The notes: generated by a model from the sequence alone, not told the origin. A stretch of DNA of 64,000 nt from Pythium myriotylum (GCA_023091665.1 JALJCQ010000028.1:496001-560000); one strand, 5' to 3'; shown: positions 11,253 through 23,612, counted from the stretch's first letter. Translations and numbers: made by a program.

Positions 11253-12681
11253 TAGTTGTTGAAACTAGTCGCCGCAGGCCTTGAGTTGGGCAGTTGGAGT
11301 TGTGCCACAAATATCCGCATTCATAACATGAAAGAGCCAATCAAAGTGCAGCTATATATCTCCATTTTTGGTGGGCACTTACGCCAAGGTCATTTTTACG
11401 GTGGAGACCGTCAACTGGAGATAGTCGCCATGGAGCAGGGGGCAAAGTCCACTTAAAAAAAGGGGGCGGGTGGGTGGTTGGTGGTTGGAATGTTTGGAGG
11501 CTGCATGTGAAGTCCATCGCGACGTCGCGCAGTCGGCCACCTTGTTGTAGTAGCCGAGGTGGTGACGCCACGCGGGGAGGGGGGGGAGACAACGTGGGGG
11601 AGGATCTGTCAGCTACTGTCAGGGAGCAACTAGCACATTGCTCCTCCGCTCGTGAGCGTGGCGAGACGAGTGTTAGCGTGAGCGCAAATCCCTAACTGAA
11701 CTATTCTAGCTCTTTGGGGCGAGACGGCGCTACGTCGCCGCCCAGACCAGCCCCTCGCTTCTTACCGCATCCAAAAACCATAACATTTTCGCGGACTGTT
11801 TTCCCAGAGAATTCGATCGCGTGGTGGGCGCTGACTTCGAAGTTGGCGCGGTAACAGAGCACTACCTCCAGCAACTTCGAGGCCGGAAGTCGGAGAGATC
11901 GGACTGATTGGAGGCCGGCGGTAAGTCCCCTATACTCCGCATAGTTGTTGGTCTCGGTCGGATGGTGTAATTCGTGATAGAGCTCCACACAATGGTCTTT
12001 CACAGGACCGAATGGTGCACACGAGCACAGATCCGACGCCAACGTGTCCCGGGTTACCAATGGAGCCCCAATCGAAGAAGACGACGAGGATGGCCTCTGA
12101 CTCCGGAACTGCAGCTGTCGTTGGGGCTGCAGCGATCTGAAATCTGGACCAGATCTTGACATGGAGGTCTTCAACGAGGTCCACCTGCAGCTTGAACTAA
12201 GTACTCTGCAGCGAGTCGAGTCCGAAAGACGGTGAATGATAGGACGTTTGATGATCGCAACATCGTAATCGGCGATGAGATTTTCATCTAAGACCTAAGC
12301 CTTATCTGGAAATTTCCGTCCAACGTCCGAGAGCCCAAGCACCAAGAGTCAAACAACTCGATCAAAAAGAACACCTGACGAACGCCTGTCGTTCAGTTTA
12401 AAAAAAAATACTTCTCTCCATCACCCCTAGTTCTCTGGCGAGCGTGAACCATTCTTCGAGACGTGGCCTTGGCATATCCTTCTTCTTGAACGATTTTTAA
12501 GGGTGAGGATTGTCTCGATGAGGATGCTCAAAACGAATCCATCAACACCTAAAAAAAGCAACCCTCCGCCAATAGTACCCCAAACCAACACCAGACGCTG
12601 AAGAGGTTTCATCAGCCGCCGATGAAAATGCTTGATGCATTCTGTTCTACCCGGATTGCAAACGTTTAGTCAGCGTTAGTT
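11253..12681. other. Spacer between inverted copies 4 and 5
   Basis: This non-repeated spacer separates the two head-to-head WLGC copies. It contains G-rich and A-rich simple stretches (11455-11590) and a decayed RNase H-like fragment (11701-12184). Nothing convincing was seen from 12190 to 12681; a 61-residue open frame on the minus strand there has no recognisable feature. Confidence 0.6.
11701..12184 (-). pseudogene. Decayed RNase H-like fragment, probably retroelement-derived
   Basis: Two overlapping minus-strand frames together resemble the type 1 RNase H fold. The first gives VVFFDWGSIGNPGHVGVGSV, matching the first-strand FDGxSxGNPGxxGxG pattern with its catalytic aspartate. The second gives PTETNNYAEYRGLTAGLQSV, matching the NxxAEYxAxxxGL helix with its catalytic glutamate. 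The two halves lie in different frames, so a frameshift separates them, and the rest of the domain is not clear. It is probably a relic of a retrotransposon or of a retroelement-derived RNase H gene. Its position between two inverted copies suggests the spacer received transposon sequence. Confidence 0.55.
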
Positions 12682-15065
12682 GTGCCGTTCCAGGATAGAT
12701 TGCTCCACGTCTTCGGCTGCACAGGCATCTTGCTCGTCCTCGTCTTCACCACCTCCGCACTATGGACGCTATACCTCGCCACCATACAGATCGCGCCCAC
12801 ACCAGTCGCAAATTTCCTCATGGGCACTGCAAACCTCGACTCCGGAGACTTCTGGATACTCTCTGCTGCCGACAACGGCCTCGCCATCTCCGCTTTCGTC
12901 GTGCTCACACTCTTTGCGCTCGGATACTTCAGTCTCGTACTCGAGATGCTGCTCTTGACCCGGAAAAGACAACCCACCAGCCTCACGCGATCCATCGGCG
13001 TCTTCCCTCGACCTTCAGCGTGGAGCGAGAAGTCGCGCCGGTCTGGGCCACGAATATCATCCAGGAGCGAACGACTACCGCCCGGACGACTCTTACAACA
13101 GCCACGATGGAGTCGACGCATGCTTCTACGGCTCCAGCGATACACCTTGATCGTTGTGCACTCGCTCGATGTACGATACCACCACTCGTCCCTCGTTCAT
13201 ATCACCACGTCAAGCACACTGACCAATGCTCTCGTTTTTGTGCCATGCAGCATCCGCTCGTCACACTGCCCAAGCTCCTCCTACAAACCACCACACTCTT
13301 CAAATACCTGCGCGACGGATTCCCAACGCTCACCATCTTTCTCTACGCCTCAATGCTCCTCGTCAACTGGACCATCTCCATGCATCACTCCATCTACCAA
13401 GCCAAAGACGGGAGAAACCTCGAGCTGCTCAGCAGGTATCGGACATACTGGTCCCCCTTCCGTGGGCGATGGTCTCTCATGTATCACTCGACTCACATTC
13501 CTTTGACCTTACTATACACCCCAGTTTCGACCTCTTCTTCGCCGTCTTCGCACCCATGCAGATGCTCGTCTACGCGTACAACCACTTCAACTTCGACAGA
13601 GACGAGTTCGGCACACGCGTCGAGGCGCTCAATCCTGGCAACTTTGACGTCGTCGCTAGACTCTTCGCAGATCCCGTCGAAGTCTCCGTCTTCCGTACTG
13701 CCTTCCGATCTCTACAACTCACCTCTATAACCGCCCTGCTCGTCAAGATCGCCCTCAACATACTCACCATCCGCAAGTGGTGGGTCGTCATCCACCAGAT
13801 CGTGCGCCGCGACAGTGTCAGCGGGAGAATCGCCAACACCACAAAATCGCACGCCATCAACAAGACCCTCGGCGCGGCCTTCTTCAGCGCCGGTGTCGCC
13901 ATCTTCACCTACGCGCTCGTCTCCGTCGTCAGCTCGGCACACGTCTGCAAACCCTTCGAGCAGTGCCGCGTCCCCAGCTACCGATGGAACGTCGGCGCAC
14001 AACAATGCACGTGCTCCGTCTTCGTCGACCGCAAGACGCTCGTTCGCACCTACACCGAATGGGAGAATCTCGTCGACACAACAGCCAACTTGGCGGCGCT
14101 CGCTGCGACAGGAGACCTCAAGGTCGTACAGATCATCAACCGACAGCTGCCAGCACTGCCGATCGAGCTTCGCCGTTGCCGCGGACTCGAGCAGCTCATT
14201 CTTATCTACACGAAGACTCCCGAGGTACCAGACTGGGCTAAGGAGCTCACCAAGCTCGAGTACTTGTACGTGTCTCTCTTTGCCGTGGTCGTTGGTGATG
14301 TTGGTTTTGTTGTTGACTGAGTGAGTATGGTGGAAATGCAGTCACATCGAGGGGGACGTGACTTCCAAGCACCTCACCTATATGCCACAGGACCTCTTCT
14401 CCAACGCCCCACATCTCGTGTTCCTCCATCTGGGTGGTCTCGTGAAGTTGTCGCGAGTGCCTGATCTCCATGGACTCGTCAAGCTCAAGTACCTCGTACT
14501 TGCCTTGCTTCACTCGGTAGATGAGTTCCCGTCGTTTGACAGCCTCGTCAGTTTGCAAAATCTTGTCATCGTTGACTCGCCTCGTGTTCGGGCGTTCCCT
14601 TCGTTGCAGAATGTACGTAACCTCGAAGTTTTCGCCTTGCTAGGGCGCAACCCGACCTGTTGCAACGGCTTTCTCACGGGCTCGTGCGATCTTTCGAGCT
14701 TTTCGTGTCGAGACCGTTCCTCGGAGGGAGAGCCTCGCATCGACTGCACCAGTGATCGCATCTCTGACTCGGATCTCGCTATGCTTTTGCGGGCAGGCGG
14801 TGACATCTGTCTTGGCGAGAAGCGCATGTTGGATATTAAGACTGCCTACCCCAGCCTTGTGACAAGTGATGCCGCTTGTCGTGGTGTGCTGTACGCTCAA
14901 TGCACCTTGTACGGTGTACGCGGAATATGTTTCCCCAATGCGCTCATGCCAATCAATTGCTGCTTATATCCTGGGTATACAACCATGCGCCAACTACAGA
15001 TCCAACGCCACGTGGGCGAGCCATGCGATCCGGCCGTCGAAAAGTGGCTGGGGTGCACTGAGTAA
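12682..15065 (+). pseudogene. LRR/WLGC membrane protein, copy 5, start codon lost
   Basis: Exons ..13170, 13251..13435, 13525..14265 and 14342..15065 read in frame through the family domains. The last is a WLGC module distinct from copy 4 (GVLYAQCTLYGVRGICFPNA, ending VEKWLGCTE). The 5' end is damaged: where copy 4 has ATGGTGCCGTCC, this copy reads GTTGTGCCGTTCC with small indels after it, and an in-frame TAG lies at 12667-12669. No ATG precedes the first membrane span; the first in-frame methionine is inside the conserved ANFLMGTANLDSGDFW segment. Unless an unseen upstream exon supplies a start, the product would lack its N terminus. Bases 12703-14781 appear identical to copy 4 in inverted orientation. 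Confidence 0.78.
12703..14781 (+). repeat. Right arm of 2,079-bp inverted repeat
   Basis: Reverse complement of 9096-11174. Homology to copy 4 stops sharply at 14781, after the codons for SDSDLA. Beyond this the two genes are diverged paralogues. At the other end identity starts at CTCCACGTCTTCGG (12703). Confidence 0.88.
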
Positions 15066-15174
15066 GCAGTGGAAGTCTTGTCTCGAAGGATAGTAAAAAA
15101 ATCCTTCCCACTTCCAAATGTGTTGCTGTACCCCTTTTCCACCACAACTTGCGAGCCTTCCAGTCGCAATCACA

Positions 15175-17595
15175 ATGAAGTCAACTATTTCCGTCGCCGG
15201 TGTTTATGGCTCCCAAACAGCCTCCGCGAGAATCGACGATTTCATCGTTATAGCATCTCTGCCATCCCCAAAGCTCAATGCACGCAGAGATCCTGGATGT
15301 GCTGTGCGGTGAATCGGTTTCCTTCGTGCGTACGGATGGACGGGCGTGCTCATGGTCACTACGTATCTGCTATCTGGCATTTGGTCAGCTGGCCTTGCAG
15401 TGGTCCAGCTCAAGCCAAGGGAGGCTGCCAACTGGCTCATGGGCACGAAGGACCTGGATGCGGGGGATTTCTGGACCCTCTCACCAGCAGAAAATAGCGT
15501 CGCGATTCCTGCCGCCGTGCTTCTCATGACTTTCGCTATTGGATACATCAGCCTTGCAGCTCGGATGCTGGTGCTTGCTCACCATCGCAGCCAAGACGTT
15601 GTGCCGCGACATGGGTCTTCTCAGTCCGGGCCGCCCCGTCGTGGTGTTCGGTCATCCTCACCGTCACTGATCCAGCAAATTGTATCCACGCCAGCATCCG
15701 TATGGAACTGGAGGTGGCTCCACCGACGCGCTACGCAACTTGTGACTGCTCTGGATGTACGTGAAGCATCTGCAGTAACAGTGTTTGTCGAGGAGAAAGT
15801 CTGAAAACTTGCTCGCTCCAGAATCCAATCATCACTCTGCCGAAGCTACTTTTGCAGACGACGATCCTGTTTCGATACCTTCACGACGGCTTCCCACTAG
15901 TAACAATCTTCACATACGTTTCGTTGCTTCTCGTAAACTGGATCATATCAACTTACTGCTCGATTTACCATCTGACTGATGCACGGTCGACTGTTGTCCG
16001 CTTGTTTGATAGGTAGGTCTTCTCGCTCTTCGCCTCAGCACTACTTGAAGCGCGCTCCTCACCACTTCACAAGCTTTGATCTCTTTTTTGCCGTGTTGGC
16101 CCCGATGCAGATGCTAATCAACGCGTACATTCACTTTAAGTTCGACTTTGCTGAGTTTGCAACTCGTGTCGTGATTCTCAATCCGGGGAACTTCGATAGG
16201 ATCGCGCGGCTTTTCGCAGATCCTGTCCAGGTATCGGTCTTCCGCACAGCGTTCACATCGCTTCAGTTTGCCACGACCATGCAGTTGGCCGTGAAGACGG
16301 CATTGAATGCCTTGGCGATACGCCGCCTATGGTTCTCACTCTCCTTACCTCGGCCAGGAAGACAGTCAGTATCGTTATGGGCTACGCCATCCAGAAAGTG
16401 GCGTCGTCGTCAAGCCGCCCTCTTCTTCTTCGGTGGTATTGTTCTCTTCATCTATACCGTGGTCGCTGTCGTGTCCTCCGTCAAGGTCTGTGCGCTTTAC
16501 ACGCACTGCAAAGTACCCAGTTACAGATGGAACGTCGGGGCTCGCATTTGCTCGTGCACTGTCTTCGTCGACCGAAAGACCACTGTCGCAACCTTGAGCG
16601 AGTGGGAGAATCCGGTTGACACGATCGACAATCTCGCCGGTCTTGCTGCAGCCGGCGACTTGAAGGTCGTACAGATCGTCAACCGGCGCCTCGAGACGCT
16701 GCCAATCGAGTTGCGGAATTGCAGGTGGTTGGAGCAGCTCATCCTCATCTACACTAAGACCGTTTCGATTCCCGAATGGGCCAGAGAGTTCACGAACCTC
16801 GAGTACATGTGGGTTTGCTGAGATTGTTGTTAAACTCGTTGTACTAGTAGTGGCTAATTGGAATGGGTAATATTCTATGCAACTTGCAGTCACATTGAAG
16901 GCGACCTTACCTCAACGAAGCTGGTGCAATTGCCACCGGATATGTTTTCGAGAATGTCGCACCTGGCTTTTCTCCACCTCGGCTGTCTCGCCAAGCTCGA
17001 GGCTTTGCCGGACCTGTCAGCTCTGGGAAACCTCCGGTATTTGTTCGTTGCGTTGCTCTACTCGATAAAGGTTCTTCCTCGCCTTGACAACGTGACCAAC
17101 CTGAGGTCACTTGGAATCGTCGACTTAACAAATGTGAAGATCATCCCTTCTGTCAGAGCTCTTCACAAACTCGAGAGTATTGCAGTCGTAGGACGCAATC
17201 CTTTTTGCTGCAATGGGTTCATCTCGGGCGTCTGTGATCCAACCCGATTGGCATGTAGGAATCCCTCAGACACTCGTAGTGACTGCACGCCCAATAGAAT
17301 ACCAGCAGCAGATCTCGCGATATTGAAGGCCGCAGATAACGACTTCTGTACCGACAAGCTTGTGTACGACCTCACGAGGTTGTATCCTTCTCACACGGCA
17401 ACTGACATGTGCAGCGGCGTTAAGTATAAGCGATGCGAGCTCTTCGGTGCCGTTGGAATTTGCTTTCCAAGTCGCTACATGGCTATCAGTTGCGACACGA
17501 GTGGAATGTACACCGACCTTCGAAGGTTGCAGATCAAACGGCGGGTCGGCGATCAATGTGATCCTGTCGTCGAAGATTGGCTCGGCTGTCAGTAG
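15175..17595 (+). pseudogene. LRR/WLGC membrane protein, copy 6, in-frame TGA in exon 1
   Basis: Exons 15175..15756, 15822..16012, 16074..16808 and 16890..17595 would encode 737 residues if the TGA at 15310-15312 were read through. The TGA comes immediately before IGFLRAYGWTGVLM, the usual start of the first membrane span (RRGFLLIYGWSG in sisters). A single C-to-T change, CGA to TGA, explains it simply. Downstream everything is open: FDLFFAVLAPMQMLINAYIH, VPSYRWNVGARICSCTVF, LRRs, FCCNGFISGVC, GICFPSRYM and VEDWLGCQ. Translation could restart at the ATG at 15352 inside the first span (MVTTYLLSG), but that would remove the N-terminal cytosolic tail. The intact remainder points to a young lesion or a sequencing error. 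Confidence 0.78.
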
Positions 17596-18323
17596 CGTAA
17601 TCACGATTTCAGTTCGGTCAAGTCGCATTAAATCGCTTGGTGGAGGAGGGGTACAACCGGTGACAGATAACCGCTGTTGAATTCAGCTCAAGCAGCATTA
17701 AATAATGATGGAAACCTCCCAAATCACAACGTTATCATTCGGTTCACGGCCTCTCACACTGAACTGCATTCCATTCTCTCGCAAACGCGGAATGTCTTCG
17801 TCACTGCAATTCCGAACTTCATGTCACCGATCTTCGCGTCATGAACTGAAATTACCAGCTCGTTCCAGCTTTGTCGAGCGACTTGATTTCGTTGCGTGTA
17901 GGAACTGAGGGATGCCAATCTGGTGTTCTCAAGAAATGCATATACTGACGAACCTTCAGCAGTTTAATGCAAGAAATTTGAGGACGCAGACATAGCATGG
18001 CCGTGTGCTGCGTCCCAGAATCCAGCAAGATTTGTTACTTGTGTGTGCACGTTTGAGAGTTGTGAGACAGTCGAAGAACAAAATGGAAGAAGTTCGCCCT
18101 CCACTCCTTCCGGTGAAATCCGTTGTCGCGTTCGAGATGTTTCACCTTGACATGGATATAGTGCTAAACAGAGGTGCAACTCTCTAGCCAAAGCATATTC
18201 GCAAATGATTAGAAAGCACACGATAAAAATACCGTTTTTCTAGAGGACCTAAGGAGACCAACACAACCGTCGTACTCTGGCGTCGCCACTTGCGTAGTTA
18301 GAGTATACAATCCTCGTCTTCCA
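17596..18323. other. Intergenic, no gene seen
   Basis: A 728-base gap between the 3' end of copy 6 and the start of copy 7, both on the plus strand. Base composition is AT-richer than in the flanking genes. Short open frames on both strands have no recognisable motif. It presumably contains the promoter of copy 7. Confidence 0.5.
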
Positions 18324-20766
18324 ATGGAGAACTGCACGACACAATCCACTCTTGCCGGGGCTCCCCAACCGCGAAGACAGCCTGACACGGCGACAAAAGG
18401 CTCCGGACTACTCGAGCGTCGGGGTTTTCTCTTGATCTATGGCTGGTCAGGTATACTCATGGTCCAAATGTTCTTGTTGTCGGGTTTGTGGACGCTCGCA
18501 CTTGCAGTAATCCAGCTCTTTCCGACTGAGGTAGCCAACTACTTAATGGGGACAGCCGATCTTGACTTCGGTGACTTCTGGATCCTCGCCAAAGCTGATG
18601 ACAGCATCTCCATCCCGTCAGCTGTGCTACTTACATTGTTTGGCATCGCATACTTCGGTCTCGTGTTTCAAATGTCATTCACCTGCCGCGGTCGAGTCGA
18701 GAAGGATCATGCTCGACGCAGGTTATATCGCGTTATAGATCACCCAGCGGCTTCGACGCGACGTCTTCACGCCCGAGTTGTTCGCGCCGTTATGCATGCA
18801 ACGTCAATCAAGAAGACAGCACCGAGGGTCCTTGGAATGCGCCAACGCACGATGCGGTACATCCGACAACAAATGATACCTTCACTCACCCACGACGATG
18901 TAAGTACTCCTTGCAGTCACAACTGAATCGTACTAGCTCACTCCAGCATTTTGAAAAACCCAGAGCCCTTTTCTTGCGCTTCCAAAACTGATTCTTCAAA
19001 CAACTACGCTTGTCCGATACCTTCGCGAAGGCTTTCCAATCCCCGTAATCTCGAGTTACGCAACCCTTCTCTTCATCAACTGGATAATCACGAGCTTTCG
19101 ATCCATTCAACAACGCACAGATCCTCGGTTTGTACTCACTCGTGTTTTCTACAGGTCAGTTCTCTGAACGTGCTCGGGTTTCACCTCATGACTCTTCTGA
19201 CTTTGCGAGGCCAGCTTTGACTTGTTCTTCGCTGTCTTTGCACCTCTCCAGGTTTTAGTCTCCGCGTACCTCAATTTTTCATTTAACAGCAACGAGTTTC
19301 GGACACGCACCGAGTCATTTGCGGCCGGGAATTTCGAGCGCACTGCTCGCCTCTTCGCGGATCCTACGGAGATCTCGCTCTTCCGCATTGCTTTCGAGTC
19401 GCTCCAGCTCACGACACCCGAGGGTCTAGCAATCAAGAGCGCATTAAATATATTCACCATCCGCAAATGGAAGGGCATGATCGAGAAGATTCGAGACGCG
19501 CAGGATGTCCCATCTGCCGCTAGCTCCCAACCACATCATCCCCCACCTCGTCCGTCGCTAGCGTTGTGGCTATTGCGAGCTCGGACCAAATTTTTATCGA
19601 TCGTAGTGTTCACCGTCGGGGCTGGCATTTTCGTTCACTCAATTGTTGCCATCACCACCACGGAGCGTATTTGTCGACTGCACGTCGAATGTAAAGTACC
19701 CAGCTTCAAATGGAATGTTGGTTCCGCTAAGTGCTCGTGTCTCGTGTTCATTAATCGTTTCACGCGTCTCAAGACCAATGCCGAGTGGCTAGATCCACCA
19801 GAAACGACCGAAAGCCTGCGAGAATTAGCATCGACAGGTGACCTCAAAATTGTGCAAATTGTAAATCGCCAGCTTCCCACGCTGCCAGACGAACTGCGCG
19901 GTTGTAAGAACTTAATGCAGCTTGTGCTTCTCTACACCAAGATCACCGCAATCCCTGCATGGACCAAGGAATTCACCAACATGGAGTACTTGTAAGTCGC
20001 AACTCCACCTTGTATATTACTTCTCTGACGTTCCCATTGCCATAGCCACATCCAAGGCGACTTCACACCGAAGCAAATAACAAGTCTTCCAAACGATCTC
20101 TTTTCTTCCATGGTTCGGCTCCGGTTCCTGTACTTAGGGGCACTGCCCAAGGTCCCAGTGGTGCCGGACCTGAGCCGTCTATCTCGCCTCAAATACCTCA
20201 TGCTCGCAGTCATGCACTCGATGACAAAGATCCCTAATCTTGACGGTCTTGTTCGGCTAGAGCAGCTGACAATCCTCGACGCAATCCAGGTGGAGGCTCT
20301 CCCATCAACGAAGAAGCTAAGGAAGTTGAAGATGTTTTCGCTCACCAACCGAGATCTTGTATGCTGCAATGGGTTTATATACGGCACATGCAATCTAAAA
20401 CACTTTGCCTGCTTGGATTGCACGACATCCGGAGAGCCACCAGTTCGATGCACAAGAGAGCGAATCGATTCAAAAGAGAACAAGACGTTGGCGGCATTGG
20501 GTGGAGTCTTCTGTGACAACAACCAAACCCTTGATGTCAAAAAGACCCAACCGACGGCGCTATCAATAGGTGCTTGTGGAGGTGTCATCTACAAACAGTG
20601 CAAGCTGGGCAACGTGACTGGCATGTGCTTTCCTGCTAGGCTAATGCCTATCGCTTGCCAACTTGCCGCGGGGTTTCCGAAAATGCGGCGTCTTCAGATC
20701 GCACGCAAAGTAGGGGGTTCGTGTGATCCCATTGTCGAAGGTTGGCTTGGTTGTACAACTTCCTAG
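18324..20766 (+). CDS. LRR/WLGC membrane protein, copy 7 (intact)
   Basis: Exons 18324..18899, 18964..19154, 19215..19991 and 20046..20766 give 754 residues with every junction in frame and canonical GT-AG introns. Predicted spans lie at about residues 38-62, 98-118, 212-236, 257-278 and 378-400. With a cytosolic N terminus these put the C-terminal half outside. That half has the cysteine loop VPSFKWNVGSAKCSCLVF, repeats of the form LRFLYLGALPKVPVVPDL, the CCNGF cluster at about residue 620 (VCCNGFIYGTCNLKHFACL), CGGVIYKQC, GMCFPARLMPIAC and the terminal motif IVEGWLGCTTS (WLGC at 748-751). It is the best reference copy of the four-exon type in this window. It is closest here to copy 3, sharing HIQGDF at the start of exon 4. 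Function is unknown. Confidence 0.9.
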
Positions 20767-21184
20767 TTTGTTAACTCAATTATTGCTTGAGTGTGCTCAT
20801 TTATCCCGTTGATGGCAGTCACAAACCACCCATACCATATACGCAGATACACCCTCACGACTAATTTCCGGGCTCAAAATACGAAGTCACTCATGGCCTT
20901 GTACACTCTGTAAGGATAGTTGTAGGAAGTGGGGTGCCCTGCTTGATGACGACTCCTAAACCCAGATACTTCGACACTGGAGGCCCTCTGTCACCCTTCA
21001 GTTGCGAGTGTGTTTCGTCCGTCTTACTTTTGCAATTTCCCGACCATAGGCGCAATTTTTGGTGTCGGAGTGGGTCCTCAAAGAGTGATGAATGTGCTGC
21101 AACTAAAAATAACTTACCACTAGTTTGAGCTCGCTTGATTGTATTCCTGAACCCGTCGACGACAAGCTGGAGTTGAATACCTTC
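20767..21184. other. Intergenic, no gene seen
   Basis: Gap between copies 7 and 8 on the plus strand. It has no recognisable open frame and no repeat was noticed. Confidence 0.5.
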
Positions 21185-23612
21185 ATGGACGTGGGCCCCT
21201 CGAGCACCGTAGCACTACAAAGTCGCCTCGAACCTGTCACGAGTCCCCGGACGATTGCAGGCTTCCACCGTCTCTATGGTCCGCTAGGTCTGGTCATGGT
21301 GTGCGTGTTCCTGATAGCAGGAATTTGGACCCTCTTGCTAACCGTGATCCAGGTTGCGCCGACATCTGTCGCCAATCATATCATGAGTACAGCCGAATTT
21401 GACTTTGGCGAATTCTGGGCGCTCGCTGATCCCGACTATCGCATTGCTGTGCCGACTTCGATTCTATTCGGCATATGTGCAGTATGTTAACTCGGTCTCG
21501 CAATTCTCGTATTCTTTCCAGATAAGTTGCTTCCATCACCACAATATGAGTCGAAGATCCGTTCGATATCCGTGTCAACAGCGATAGCTCTTGCGAGGAA
21601 GATTCCTTGGGCATGTCGCTCTCAGAAAATCGGGATGCAAATGCCTGTTTGAACGCAGTTGATCCAGCAGCGCTGTCCTCTAATCAGAAAGGAGTGTTCA
21701 GTCGCTGCATTTCAGGGCTTCGGTTGCTTGTCAAGTGGCTTAAGAACGATGTGAGCAAATCATTCTCTCTACCACATTCGGAGGCGAGTTCGCTTACCAA
21801 CTTACCGCTTGCTAACAGAGTGTCTCGTCAGCGCTTTCAAAGCTGATATTCCAAACCACGACGCTCTTCACATACCTAAATGAGGGTTTCCCGCTTGCAA
21901 TCGTATTCATCTATTCCGTTGTCTTGCTGGGTAGCTGGGTGTTCTCAGGCTATCGCTCACTCCACATTCGATCCGATCCGAATCACGCACGAGTGCTGTT
22001 CAGGTAACCATTCTCGTGTACTGAAAGAGACTTGGACTGAACCGTGTGATGTGTTTCCTCTCTTAGCTTTGATACGTTTTTCGCGGTTTTCGCACCAATG
22101 GGGGTGTTGATGTACGCCTGCACCAATTTTTCTTTTGAAAGAGCTCTGTTTGCGGCAAGGATTGCAGCACTCCCGTTAGACTCGTTTGATCGCACTGCAA
22201 GACTGTTTGCAGATCCGACAGAGACATCCTATTTCCGCATCGCGTTCCAGCATTTGCAGTGCTCAACGTGGTCTTCACTTTTGATCAGAGCATTACTCAA
22301 CGTTTTCTCAATCGTCAAGTGGTATCACGTAATCGATGACCTATTTCATCACCATGGCGCGATTGATGCGCACTCCACGTGCCAGAACAAGCCGAACATC
22401 TTCAAAGGGTGGAGACGCGTGTATCGAAATGTAATGGGCGTCTCGTTCATTTTGGCAGGCAGCCTCCTCTTTGTATACTCCGTTGTCGCTGTGATCAATT
22501 CTCGACATGTGTGCAGCCCGTACGCACAGTGCATCGTTGCAAGCCATCAATGGAACATTGGGAGCAATCACTGCCCATGCATTGTCTTCGTAGATCGGCA
22601 GCCCATCATCAAGACATTTGCCGAGTGGGATAACCCACCCGATACAACACGAAATCTTTCAGAGTTAGCGTTCTTGGGGCGCCTTAAGGTTGTGCAGACC
22701 ATCAACAGAGCACTACCTTGGTTTCCAAATGAGCTGAGGAAATGCCGCCAATTAGAGCAGCTCATCTTGGTTTATACCAGAACGTTGGGCATTCCAGACT
22801 GGGGTAAAGAGTTTGCATACCTTGAGTACCTGTGAGTATTTGGGCTACGCGTCTGATAAGGCCTCTTCAGTCATTTAGGGTTCTATGTCTGCAGGCACAT
22901 TGAAGGGGACCTCACTTCCAAGCACCTCACATACATGCCTCACGACTTGTTCAAGAACATGCCCCGCCTCATCTTTATCCACTTCGGTTGTCTCACTAAA
23001 TTGCCAGCTTTACCAGCCTTCAACATGCTGAAGCGCCTGAAATACCTCGTGCTTACTATGATACACTCGATTCAAGACATACCAGCAGTTGACGAAGCGG
23101 TGAATCTTCGCCGTCTTGTCTTTCTTGATAACGTGCGTTTGCTTCGGTTACCGAGAGTCAACACGTTGATCAAACTGAACACTTTTGCCGTATCATACCG
23201 AACACCTGTGTGTTGCAATGGATTCATCTTCGACAAATGCGATTTATCAGCATTTTCTTGCCTGGACCGGACCTATCAAGGGGAACCACTCATACACTGT
23301 TCAGCTGATCACATTGACCCCATAGACTACAACATTCTCATAACAACCGACGGGTTAGTCTGCCCACCCAATTTGGACTTCGACTTGAAAGATCTCGTAC
23401 CGACAGAAATTACTGTTGACCAAGCTTGTGGAGGTGTCATCTACAAAGAATGCACGGCGTTGGGAAAGTCAGGGATATGCTATCCTGCACGAATGCAGCC
23501 AATCTCTTGTCAGCTGGATCCAGCCTATAGGGCTCTGCGACGTTTTGAGATCGAACGAAGTCTGGGTACTCCTTGCGATCCGTCAGTCGAAGGCTGGCTT
23601 GGCTGCCCGTGA
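21185..23612 (+). pseudogene. LRR/WLGC membrane protein, copy 8, nonsense plus frameshift in exon 1
   Basis: Exon 1 starts at ATG 21185 (MDVGPSSTVAL) and carries the first span (GLVMVCVFLIAGIWTLLLTV). It then meets TAA at 21488-21490, where copy 9 has a tyrosine (AICYVGLA versus AVC-stop-LGLA). A second lesion follows: the frame after the stop runs through FFPDKLLPSPQYESKIRS but must shift near 21600-21640 to reach the exon-1 donor at 21750. The length from ATG to donor is 566 bases, which is not a multiple of three. Exons 21819..22003, 22067..22831 and 22895..23612 are undamaged and encode FDTFFAVFAPMGVLMYACTN, the cysteine loop, LRRs, VCCNGFIFDKC, GICYPARMQP and VEGWLGCP. Two independent lesions make this a pseudogene unless the sequence is wrong. 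Confidence 0.82.

Noticed and set aside
12427..12612. 61-residue minus-strand frame with a hydrophobic stretch (VWGTIGGGLLFLGVDGFVLS)
   Set aside because: Looks like a membrane segment but has no family similarity, is short, and lies in decayed spacer.
15310..15312. TGA in copy 6 as a selenocysteine codon
   Set aside because: The position is not a redox motif and sister copies have arginine there; a nonsense change is simpler.
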